A DNA stretch of 64,000 nt, taken from Streptomyces sp. Tu6071. Lineage in GTDB: Bacteria > Actinomycetota > Actinomycetes > Streptomycetales > Streptomycetaceae. The stretch covers positions 5,106,945 to 5,170,944 of the forward strand of contig NZ_CM001165.1 of NCBI RefSeq assembly GCF_000213055.1, read 5' to 3'. The notes below the pieces were generated by a model. The model made no database searches, was not told the DNA's origin, and was given only the letters and a program-made list of their open reading frames with translations. Of the stretch, positions 55,117 to 63,800 are shown piece by piece (positions within the stretch are counted from its first letter, which is position 1; every line of letters starts with the position of its first letter). The position numbers and the translations under genes were made by a program.

Positions 55117-55291
55117 GCCCCCATTGTCGCCCGCCCCGCGCGGCCCCCGGCCGTCGCGTCGGCCGAAGGGGACCACAGGCGAGTGATCCACAACAGGTGG
55201 TGTGGGCTGATGATCATCGGGCAGGCGAGGCTTCGACGGAGTCACCCCACCCACCCGCACCGGCCGGTCCCGTTCCGGAGGAGGAACAACC

Positions 55292-55528
55292 ATGAAGTCC
55301 TGGCGCACCCGTACGACCCTCGGCCTCGCCACCGTCGCCGCTGCGGTCGCGATCCCGCTGACCGCCGGCACCGCCTCCGCCGCCCAGTGGCACGACGTCG
55401 CCGGAGGCCCGGAGATGTACCCGAACCTGGCCTCGTGCCAGGCGGAGATACCGAAGGCCAAGGAGTACTACCAGGACGCCACCTGCGTCGAGGTCAACGG
55501 CCAGGTCTCCCTCTGGGTCCTGTACTGA
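55292..55528 (+). CDS. Small secreted protein, one possible disulfide
   Basis: 78 residues, with a strong GGAGGAGG upstream of ATG 55292. Clear signal peptide MKSWRTRTTLGLATVAAAVAIPLTAGTASA-AQ (cleavage near 31). The mature part is about 48 residues with two Cys (LASCQAEI, DATCVEV) and ends WVLY. No family is recognised with certainty; it is similar in style to the small secreted proteins many Streptomyces make in quantity. A strong terminator hairpin follows. Confidence 0.8.
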   Translation: MKSWRTRTTLGLATVAAAVAIPLTAGTASAAQWHDVAGGPEMYPNLASCQAEIPKAKEYYQDATCVEVNGQVSLWVLY

Positions 55529-55554
55529 CCGGCACAGGCTGAGTGAGACGGGGC

Positions 55555-55593
55555 GGCGGGGCGGCGAGCATCCACGGGACTCGCCGCCCCGCC
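55555..55593 (+). terminator. Terminator after the small secreted protein gene
   Basis: ggcggggcggcgag (55555-55568) and ctcgccgccccgcc (55580-55593) form a perfect 14-bp stem with an 11-nt loop, 27 bp after the stop. Followed by TCTCTCTC-rich sequence. Confidence 0.75.
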
Positions 55594-55602
55594 GTCTCTC
55601 TC

Positions 55603-55755
55603 ACGGCGTCGCCCCTCGCCCCGCGGCTTCCTTCGCGGCGTCTCACCTCGCCCTGCCGCCCCCCACGGCGTCGCCCCTCGCCCCGCCGCCTCCCTCACGG
55701 CGTCGCCCTCGCCCCGCCGCTCCGCTGACGGCACTCGCCCCGCCCCGCCGCGAGC
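55603..55755. repeat. Degenerate ~25-30-bp repeats
   Basis: Four to five imperfect copies built around cggcgtcgcccctcgccccg fill the gap before the end of the convergent FAD enzyme gene. No gene is seen. Confidence 0.6.
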
Positions 55756-55826
55756 TCCGCGCCAAGCCCCCACGCCGGCAGGACCTCCGTACACAACTCC
55801 CGCCCCCCAAGCCCCCGCAGGCCGAC

Positions 55827-57278
55827 TCACCCCTCCCCAGCCGGCCAGCCCTCCACCACCAACGGCGGCTCCCCCGGCGTCGCTCGCGGCGCGCGGAAGA
55901 GGGCCGGGAGGGCGATTCTCGGGTGGAAGAGCCGGGCCGGTGGTGCGGTGAGGGCGAGGACGGAGCGGTAGTGGCGGCCCGCGCCCGGGTCGCCGGGGAC
56001 GATCGCGGCGACGCGGCGCAGGTAGCGCCCGGTGAGGCGGTCGAGGGCGTTCGGTCCGGGCCCCGTGGACTCGACGCCGGGAAGCGCGCGGTCGGCCCCC
56101 GCCGAGATCGCCCACGCGGTCTCCGCGACCCCGGCCAGCGCCCGCTGCACATCCCGCGTACGCCTGCCACCCCGCCCGAGAAACCGGCCCCCCGAAGCAG
56201 CGCCCTCGCGCGCTCCGCCCGCGACTCCGCCTCCGGCCCCCAACACCTTCCGCAGCGCCACCACCTGCTGCGCCGCCACCGTCATCCCCTGCCCGTAGAT
56301 CGGGTTGAAGGCGCACAGCGCGTCGCCGACGACCAGCAGCCCGGCCGGGCGGCGCCCCGGACGCTCGTAGTAGCGGCGGATGTTTGCCGTGCTGCGGTTG
56401 CTGTGCACGGGGCCGACCGGCTCCATCGTGCTGAGCCATTCGCGCAGGTACGGGTGCGGGTACTGGCTCGCGTAGTCCAGGAAACCGGCCGGGTCGGTGG
56501 GCGGTTCGCTGCCGCGCGGTCCCGACAGGCTCGCGACCCACAGGCCGTCCTCCACGCGCAACACCACGCCCGTGAGCGGCTGTTCGGTGTCCGGGAGGAA
56601 GTACAGGCAGTGGTAACCCGGGTCCTCGGCGCCCGGCCGAAGCCGGTAGCGCTGGGTCGCGTACCCCTGGCCCGTGTCGATCGTCTCCTCGTCGGGCGCC
56701 TCCCCGCCGATCTCCCCGAGCCACGTGGGCACCCGCGAGGTCCGCCCCGAGGCGTCCACGACGAGGTCCGCCTCGATCTCGTACGGGTCATCGGCCGCCC
56801 CCCGCTTGCGCACGCGCACCCCGCGCACGCGCTCCGCGTCCCCCACGAGCCCCGTCACCCCGGTTCCCGCGAGCAGGTCCACGCCGCCTTCGGCGAGCAC
56901 CCGTTCCCGTACGACCGTGTCGAGCAACCCCCGTGTGCAGGACAGGAATCGGGTGCTCGCGGCGAAGCGCTCGTACCAGCGCCCCGACTGGTGCTGCACG
57001 AGGTCGTACGGCATCCCCACCGGCAGCGCGCCGCGCGCGGACAGCTCGCCGAGGATGCCCGGAAGCAGCGATTCCAGCGCCAACTGGCCGCCCTCGACGA
57101 AGACATGGGTGTGCCGCGCCTGCGGAATACCGGGCCGGGGCCCGCTCCCGGCCGCGTCGTCGAGCCGGTCGCGCTCCACGACCGTCACCCGCGCGTGCGC
57201 GCTCAGTACCCGCGCCGTGAGCATCCCCGCGAGACTGCCGCCGACGACGACGGCGTGGCGTTCACCGGTAGCGGTCAT
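55827..57278 (-). CDS. FAD-dependent monooxygenase/hydroxylase
   Basis: 483 residues, ATG at the complement of 57276-57278 behind GGAGGAA. N-terminal dinucleotide-binding motif AVVVGGSLAGMLTARVL (GGSLAG), ERDRLDD for the ribose, the second FAD motif LLVVGDALCAFNPIYGQGM (about 320), and VVDASGRTSRVPTWL. It resembles the actinobacterial group of FAD-binding oxidoreductases around geranylgeranyl reductase and aromatic hydroxylases. A Gly-rich insert (VLGAGGGVAGGAREGAASGG) lies after the GD motif. Substrate unknown. Confidence 0.82.
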   Translation of the reverse strand: MTATGERHAVVVGGSLAGMLTARVLSAHARVTVVERDRLDDAAGSGPRPGIPQARHTHVFVEGGQLALESLLPGILGELSARGALPVGMPYDLVQHQSGRWYERFAASTRFLSCTRGLLDTVVRERVLAEGGVDLLAGTGVTGLVGDAERVRGVRVRKRGAADDPYEIEADLVVDASGRTSRVPTWLGEIGGEAPDEETIDTGQGYATQRYRLRPGAEDPGYHCLYFLPDTEQPLTGVVLRVEDGLWVASLSGPRGSEPPTDPAGFLDYASQYPHPYLREWLSTMEPVGPVHSNRSTANIRRYYERPGRRPAGLLVVGDALCAFNPIYGQGMTVAAQQVVALRKVLGAGGGVAGGAREGAASGGRFLGRGGRRTRDVQRALAGVAETAWAISAGADRALPGVESTGPGPNALDRLTGRYLRRVAAIVPGDPGAGRHYRSVLALTAPPARLFHPRIALPALFRAPRATPGEPPLVVEGWPAGEG

Positions 57279-57326
57279 GAGGTTCCTCCGTGGTGCTCGG
57301 TCTCGTCCCCGAAACTCGCGGCGAGT

Positions 57327-57920
57327 CTAATTGTCATGTATACGACCGGAGTTGACTTCCAGCAGGCACCGCAGCGACGCATCGGGATGCGGTACGCCGG
57401 CGGGGGCGCCGTACTCGGGATCGACGGCCGGGACCTGCGGCAGCCGGTTCACGAGGCTCTCCAGCGCGGCCGGCAGGGAGGGCGTACGGCGCGCGTGGCA
57501 CTGTGCGAGCAGCCGGTGCCGCACGGCGGCCGACAGCGACGGCGGCCCGGTCCCCGGCCCGCCACCGGCCCCGGGCTTCGGCGTCCGCCGCCCGCGCGCC
57601 CGCCACCGCTCCGCGTCCCTGAACTCCCCGCGCGCGCTGTGCAGCAGGTACAGCAGGAACGCCGCCGTGCGGTTCCCGCCCTCCGCCGCGTGCCGCCACC
57701 ACCACCCGGCCGCCTCCTCGGCGCGCGTCAGGTGCAGCAACGCCCCGAAGACGAGGGCCCCGTGGGGGTCGCCGCCGCCCTCGTCGACGGGCTCGGCGAC
57801 GAGCCGCGCGAGACTCGCGGCGGCGGGCGGCGCGTCCACGACGAGCGCCACGGCCAGATCCAGATCCCGCGCGGCCTGCTCGTGCGGCGCGGGCGCGTGC
57901 GCCGCCGGTACGTGCCTCAC
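57327..57920 (-). CDS. Hypothetical partner protein of the sigma-like gene
   Basis: 197 residues from GTG (complement 57918-57920), overlapping the previous stop by 4 nt (GTGA). The middle part reads GALVFGALLHLTRAEEAAGWWWRHAAEGGNRTAAFLLYLLHSARGEFRDAERWR, resembling Sel1/TPR-type helical repeats that mediate protein contacts. The coupling to the sigma-like gene suggests a dedicated partner, perhaps an anti-sigma or adaptor, but that is inference. Confidence 0.7.
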   Translation of the reverse strand: MRHVPAAHAPAPHEQAARDLDLAVALVVDAPPAAASLARLVAEPVDEGGGDPHGALVFGALLHLTRAEEAAGWWWRHAAEGGNRTAAFLLYLLHSARGEFRDAERWRARGRRTPKPGAGGGPGTGPPSLSAAVRHRLLAQCHARRTPSLPAALESLVNRLPQVPAVDPEYGAPAGVPHPDASLRCLLEVNSGRIHDN

Positions 57921-58684
57921 TCGCCCACCCCGGAAAGCCCCTCCGGGCCGGAAAGCCCCTCCGCCCCGGGAAGGTGCTCCGGCCCGGGTGGCCCCTCCGC
58001 CCCGGAAAGCTTCTCCTCCCCGGGTGGCCCCTCCGCCCCTGCGCGCCCCTCCGTCGCCGACGAGCCCGCCACGACGGAAAGCCCCTCCACCCGCCCCCGC
58101 GCGTACCGCGCCTGCGCCCCCACCGCCGCCTGCTCGATCCCCAGGTAGTCCGCGATCTCCGCGTCCCCCACCCCCAGCTCGTACCGCAGTACCACCAAGT
58201 CGTACAGCCGCTCCGGGAGTTCGGCGAGCGCGGCCCCGGACACCTCGCCAACGGGGCGCACCCCCCGCTCCGTCGCGCACGCGTGCACCTCCGCCTTCAG
58301 CACCCGCCACGCGTACCGCGCCACCGAGTCCGAGCCCAGCACCCGCCTCCAGTTCCCGCGCAGCCACCCGCACGCCCGCGCCACGACCTCGTCGCTGTGC
58401 GCCGCGCCCACCTGCGACTCCGCGTACCGCGTCCACAGCCCCATGTGCGAATCCGCGAAGGCGTCGAAGGTGAGATCCGGCCGCCGGGGCGCGATCAACG
58501 CGGGATCGAGCACGACCCGCACGCCCCCGACCGCACCAGCACCCCCGACCGCACCCACGCCCGCCCCTGAACGCGCACCAAGTCCCGTACCCACACCCGT
58601 ACCTACATCCGCGCCCACACCGGTATCCACCCCGTCCCCCGCACCCCGACCCCCCTCGTCCCCCGCCCCTCGCTCGCACCGCAC
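57917..58684 (-). CDS. Sigma-70-like / helix-turn-helix regulator
   Basis: 255 residues from GTG (complement 58682-58684) behind AAGGAG. After a Gly/Val-rich repeat segment (about 8-50) comes a region like sigma-factor domain 2 (LTFDAFADSHMGLWTRYAESQVG), a helical linker, and a region-4-like helix-turn-helix (LPERLYDLVVLRYELGVGDAEIADYLGIEQAAVGAQARYARGRV). The C-terminal ~55 residues are a low-complexity repeat (GAEGPPG, GPEHLPGAEGLSG). Probably a transcription initiation factor or sigma-like regulator rather than a housekeeping sigma factor. Confidence 0.7.
   Translation of the reverse strand: MRCERGAGDEGGRGAGDGVDTGVGADVGTGVGTGLGARSGAGVGAVGGAGAVGGVRVVLDPALIAPRRPDLTFDAFADSHMGLWTRYAESQVGAAHSDEVVARACGWLRGNWRRVLGSDSVARYAWRVLKAEVHACATERGVRPVGEVSGAALAELPERLYDLVVLRYELGVGDAEIADYLGIEQAAVGAQARYARGRVEGLSVVAGSSATEGRAGAEGPPGEEKLSGAEGPPGPEHLPGAEGLSGPEGLSGVGE
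57925..58050 (-). repeat. Imperfect tandem repeats coding the tail of the sigma-like protein
   Basis: Units of about 18-36 bp rich in cccctccgccccgg encode the repeated GAEGPPG / GPEGLSG tail. The array ends just before the start of the partner gene. Confidence 0.65.
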
Positions 58685-58776
58685 AGGCGCCGCTCCTTAG
58701 CCCCGATCTGCCCGCATCGCCGGGAGCCACCGCGCGCGTCCCCGCGCAACCCCCGGCAACCCCGCAACCCTGGCCC

Positions 58777-58820
58777 CCCTTTGTCTCGCGCCCACCTGCT
58801 CCTCCATAACCCCTTTGTCT
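58777..58820. repeat. Direct repeat cccctttgtct, 33 bp apart
   Basis: Identical 11-mers at 58777-58787 and 58810-58820 in the divergent region between the sigma-like gene (minus) and the methyltransferase gene (plus). The spacing of about three helical turns would suit tandem binding of a regulator on one DNA face. Confidence 0.5.
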
Positions 58821-58925
58821 GCGAACGGAGGATGCCTCGGAATTCTGTTCGCACATCAGATCCAGGACGTGTACGACCCCGGGGCCCGGGGGCAGGAGAC
58901 CCCGCGAGGAAGGGACTGATGGGTG

Positions 58926-59729
58926 ATGGACGAGTACGCGGTGGACCTCGAACTCGATCGCGCGCACTCCGCCCGCATGTACGACTGGTTCCTCGGCGGC
59001 ACGACGAACTTCCCCGCCGACCGCGAAGCCGCCGCAGCGGCCCTGACGGCCTTCCCGGTCATCCTCACGACGGCCCGCGTCAACCGCGCCTTCATGCACC
59101 GCTCCGTCCGCCTCCTGGCCGGCGCGGGACTCAACCAGTTCCTCGACATCGGTACGGGCATTCCGACCAGCCCCAACCTCCACGAGGTCGCCCAGTCCGT
59201 CCGCCCCGCTGCGCGCGTCGTCTACGCCGACCACGACCCGATCGTCCTCGCCCACGCCCGCGCGCTCCTGCACAGCAGCCCGCAGGGCCGCACGGCGTAC
59301 GTGCAGGCCGAGGCCCGCGACCCGGCCGCACTCCTCGCCGCCCCCGACCTCCGCGCGACGCTCGACCTCTCCCGCCCGGTCGCGCTCTCCCTCAACGCCC
59401 TCCTCCACTTCGTCCCCGACGACGAGGAGGCGTACGGGCTCGTCGCCGCCCTCAAGTCGGCCCTGGCGCCCGGCAGTACGCTCGCGATCAGCCACGTCAC
59501 ACCGGAGTTCGACCCGGCGGGCATAGCGCGCCTCACCCAGGCGTACGAGTCCTCGGGCACGCCCGGCAAGGCCCGCACGCGCGAGGAGATCGCCCGCTTC
59601 TTCACGGGCTGGGACCTCCTGGACCCGGGCCTCGTCCCGAGCCACGCATGGCGTCCCGAAGCCGCGGACCGGACGACGGCGGCGGAATCCGCGTGCTACG
59701 CGGCGGTGGCCCGCAAACCCGCCCCCTGA
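58926..59729 (+). CDS. SAM-dependent methyltransferase, DUF574 family
   Basis: 267 residues from ATG 58926 (GTG 58923 directly before it is possible). It opens with the family signature AHSARMYDWFLGGTTNFPADREAA, then SAM motif I FLDIGTGIPTSPNLHEVAQ and VVYADHDPIVLAHARALL. This group is abundant in Streptomyces, usually alone and with unknown acceptors. No partner gene is adjacent on the same strand. Confidence 0.9.
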   Translation: MDEYAVDLELDRAHSARMYDWFLGGTTNFPADREAAAAALTAFPVILTTARVNRAFMHRSVRLLAGAGLNQFLDIGTGIPTSPNLHEVAQSVRPAARVVYADHDPIVLAHARALLHSSPQGRTAYVQAEARDPAALLAAPDLRATLDLSRPVALSLNALLHFVPDDEEAYGLVAALKSALAPGSTLAISHVTPEFDPAGIARLTQAYESSGTPGKARTREEIARFFTGWDLLDPGLVPSHAWRPEAADRTTAAESACYAAVARKPAP

Positions 59730-60852
59730 CGTGACCGTGATCGCCGGGGGCCGGTCAACCCGCCACCCCACGGCCCCGCCTGGGGTGAACGAGGCGACGT
59801 ACGGCTTGACGCACCAGAGCGAGCCCGCACCGCCGAGCACTGGGAGAGGACGGCCCCGGACACTGGAGACGTACCTCATCCGGACGCACAGCGATTTGCT
59901 GGCGCGGGTCTCGCCCGGGGATGATCTGGTTCCCGCTGCGAGAAGCGGCACCGACCCCGCGCAGAACCGCGGGAGCGGCGCTCTCCCGCACGGGCGGAGC
60001 CTGAGCTCCGTACGGAAAAGGCCGCGCGACCGCGTCCGCTTCGGGGCCGTACGGGGCAAAGGACCACCGCACCACGCCCCTCGCTCCCGCGCCACGCCCC
60101 CGTACACCCACTGCCACGAGGGGCGGGCTGGCTGGCGGCGCGGAGTGGTGAAAGTGCCATGGTCGCCGCCGGACGCCCGCGACCCGGTGACGGCCCCGAC
60201 GGGGGAGCTCGCGGGCTGGAACCAGCTGGACGGCGACGGGTGGGACCAGGTTCACGCCTACGTGTCGCAACCGTCGACCGCATCCTGACAAGCGTGCTGG
60301 ACGAGGCGCCTGGGCTCGACGCGGACACCGATACGGACCTCGATATCCGACTCGGCGACGTACCGCTCACTCACCGGCGCCCGGTCCGCGTCCTCCTGGT
60401 CGCGTCGAGGTCGCGCCTGCCGGCTCGGGCCGCTCTTACGGGACCTTGCCGCTGATCCCGGCTTCCACCGTCCTGGAGTCCGTGTTGTGGAGGTATCAAT
60501 TCTTTCGTCGGTTCATGCGGCCGGGATGGCGACCGCGCGCGGTGACTCTTTCGAGGAATTTTCTTGCCACTTTTGCGGTCACGGCTTGGGCGGAGCGTGA
60601 CGTTCCGAGTGTCCCTGATGTGACGTTCTGGGTGCGCCGAACTATCGGCCAAACCATAGCTGTCAGTTACACGCATCCTCTTTCGCCTGTTGCGTGAATA
60701 TCACCTTTTATCGGCCCTGTCGGGTTGTGTGGGCTCAACTTGTAACCCCTTGACGTCTTTCCGTGGCGCAGCGTTGACTCACTCCACTTGTGTGTTTTTC
60801 GTGTGTCAGGGGTGGGGTTGTGGGTGGCGGGTGTAGGAGAGATGGGCAGAAC
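59730..60852. other. 1.1-kb gene-poor region
   Basis: No open frame here shows recognisable protein features. The part up to about 60450 is GC-rich and could be a decayed gene. From about 60480 to 60830 the sequence is visibly richer in A/T (for example TATCAATTCTTTCG, GGAATTTTCTTGCC, GTGTGTTTTTCGTG) than the rest of the window. TTGAC motifs at 60754-60758 and 60774-60778 may belong to the promoter of the LamG gene. Confidence 0.55.
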
Positions 60853-63800
60853 GTGCCTGTAGGGGGGCGCGGTTCTCGACGTAGCGGGCGCTGGGTCGGC
60901 GCGCTGCTGGGTGCGGCCCTGACGCTGGGGCTGCTGCCGCTCGCCACGGCTCCCGCATCCGCCGCTGACGATCCTGCCGCCGGGGGGACGTCGCAGCAGG
61001 CCACGGGGGGACCGGGCGCGGGTACGCAAGGGGAGCAGGGGGCCTCCGCAACGGATCAGGCCCTTGCCGAGGCGAAGGCGTCGGGGAAGCCGGTCGAAGT
61101 CGTCTCCTTGCGTGGGGAGTCGCGGGACGTGTTCGCGACGCCGGAGGGGCACTTGGAGGCGCGGGAGTACCTGCGCCCGGTGCGAACCCGTAAGGACGGC
61201 AAGTGGGTCGATGTCGACACCGACCTGGCGGTGTCTTCGGCCGGGGTGCGGCCGAAGGCGGCGGTGACGGATGTGACCTTCTCGGCGGGCGGCGATCAAC
61301 CGCTGGTGCGAATGGAGCGGGCGGGGCGCGAGCTGGCGTTGTCCTGGCCCTCGGCGTTGCCGCAGCCGGTGGTGTCGGGGGACACCGCGACGTACCCAGA
61401 GGTGTTGCCGGGTGTTGACCTGCGGATGGGTGCGCAGGTGGACGGCTTCACGCAGTTGCTGGTGGTGAAGAGTGCGGAGGCGGCGGCGAATCCGGAGCTG
61501 AAGTCGTTGCGGCTGAAGCTCGCGGCGGGGGGGATGGCGGTCAAGGAGACCGCGCAAGGTGGTCTGGAAGCCGTCGACGATGGTGCGGGCAGTGCTGTCT
61601 TCGAGGCGCCGACGCCGCAGATGTGGGACTCCTCGACGGGGCCGGGTGCGGGTTCGGGTGCGGGGGGCGCCTCGAAGGCGGCTCGCTCGGGCGGTTCGGT
61701 CAATGCGGTGGCAGAGGGCGCCGACGAGCCGGGAGCGGCCGAGTCGGGCAAGCTGGCCCCGGTGGGTGTGGACGTGCCGGCGGGTGGCAAAGAGCTCGTG
61801 CTGACGCCGGATCAGGACGTGCTGTCGGGCAAGGACACGCGCTACCCGGTGTTCATCGACCCGCAGTGGTACTCGCCGAAAGCCTCGTCGTGGACGATGG
61901 CGTCGAAGTACTGGGCGTCGTCGCCGCAGTGGAAGTTCAACGGTGACCACGACGCGGGAGTGGGTTTCTGCGGGTGGGATTACTGTGCGCCGCAGGACAC
62001 GAAGCGGGTCCTTTACCAGATTCCGGTGTCGAAGTTCGCGGGGAAGTCGATTCTTTCGGCGGAGTTCGTGGTGCGGAACACGTGGTCGGCGACGTCGTCG
62101 AATCACAGTGTCGAGCTGTGGCAGACGAAGGGGATTTCGTCGTCGACGACGTGGAACTCGCAGAACGCCTCGGGGTTCTGGGTCAAGAAGCTCGACACGC
62201 GGTCATTCGCGTACGGGTTCAACGGCAAGGATCAGAAGGATGCCGAGTTCGATGTGAAGTCGGCGGTGCAGTCGGCCGCGAACAGCAAGGCGTCGACGAT
62301 GACGTTCGGCCTCCAGGCGAGCGACGAGTCCGACAAGAACGCGTGGAAGCGGTTCTCGGACAAGGCGTATCTGCGGGTCCAGTACAACCGCCCTCCGGCG
62401 CAGGTGCGCACGTCGCAGTTGTCCATGGAGTACGGCGGTTCGTGCAAGAACTCGGCGTCGGCGGCCCGGGTGCGGACGCTGGGCAAGCTGTACGCGAACA
62501 ACGTGACCGACCCGGATGGGGATTCGGTGGCGGTGCAGTTCCAGGCGTCGTGGGGTGCGGACAACAAGCCGCAGTGGAAGCCCGCGCGCACTTCGATGAA
62601 GGCGTCCGGTTCGAACTTCGTCATGGCATTGCCGTCGTCGATCCCGAAGAACACGAAGATCAACTGGTATGTGCGGGTGTGGGACGGGGCGCAGTACTCG
62701 CCGTGGTCGTACGCGGGTGATCCGCAGGCATGCTATTTCACGTACGACACCTCCGTGCCGAAGGCGCCTTCGGTGACGTCGGCGGAGTACCCGGAGATGA
62801 ATTCCGACGACCCGGACGACCCGTGGTACGACGGCGTGGGCAAATACGGCACATTCGGTCTGAAGGCGGCCGACGCCGATGTGACGACGTACTGGTACGG
62901 GATCAACAGCGACCCGTCCTCGGCGCACAAGATCACGACGAGCGCGGGTGCGGCGAAGACGTTTCAGACGCTGCCGGCCAAGCCGGGCCTCAACTACGTC
63001 ACGGCTCAGGCGTTCGACGCGGCCGGAAACGGCAGTGAGATCCGTACGTACATCTACCGCGTACGTGCCGGGCAGCCGGACCGTGCGACCTGGCAGCTCG
63101 ACGAGGCGGCCGGGGAGACGGAGGCGAAGGGCTCGACCCCGGCGCGGACCATGGACATGCACGGCGGTGTCACGCTCGGCGAGGAAGGCGCGATCGGCAC
63201 GGCCGCCCACTTCAATGGCACCGACGGGTACGCGCACAGCGACCTGCCGGTGGTGAACACGAGTGGTGGATTCGCGGTGTCGGCGTGGGTCAAGCTCGAC
63301 AAGATGCCCGAGCAGGCGGCGGTCGTGGCGAGCCAGACCGGTAACAACAGGCCCGGTTTCGAGCTGTACTACTCGTCCAGCTATGACCGTTGGGTGTTCA
63401 ACCAGTATGCCGAGGACAAGTCGGGAACGGTCCCGATCATCCGGGCCATGTCCGCCCAGCCGGGGGACGCGAAGGCGGGATCGTGGACTCATCTGGTCGG
63501 CTCGTACAGCTCGACCGATGACAAGCTGGCTCTTTATGTGGACGGCAAGCTTGCCGGGGAGACGGCGTACAGCACTCCGTGGGAGGCGCGTCGCGGCTTC
63601 CAGATCGGCGCGGGCTCGTACACGGGCGATGCGCGGAGTGCCTTCTTCCCCGGCCTGATCGATGAGGTGCAGGTCTTCGACAAGCCGCTGACGGTCAACG
63701 AGGTCGCGGTCCTGAAGGACAAGAAGGACGTGGGTGACCCGGGCCGTCCCGCGATCGCTCAGTTCCCGCTCGACGAGGCCGCGGGTGCGACGAAGATCGA

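Noticed and set aside
59731..60288. A 185-codon plus-strand frame after the DUF574 gene
   Set aside because: No ribosome-binding site, no domain and no typical amino-acid composition; kept only as part of the gene-poor region.
60446..60697. An 83-codon plus-strand frame in the A/T-richer stretch
   Set aside because: Weak start, no ribosome-binding site and no recognisable feature. It might be a real small gene, but the sequence does not support it.
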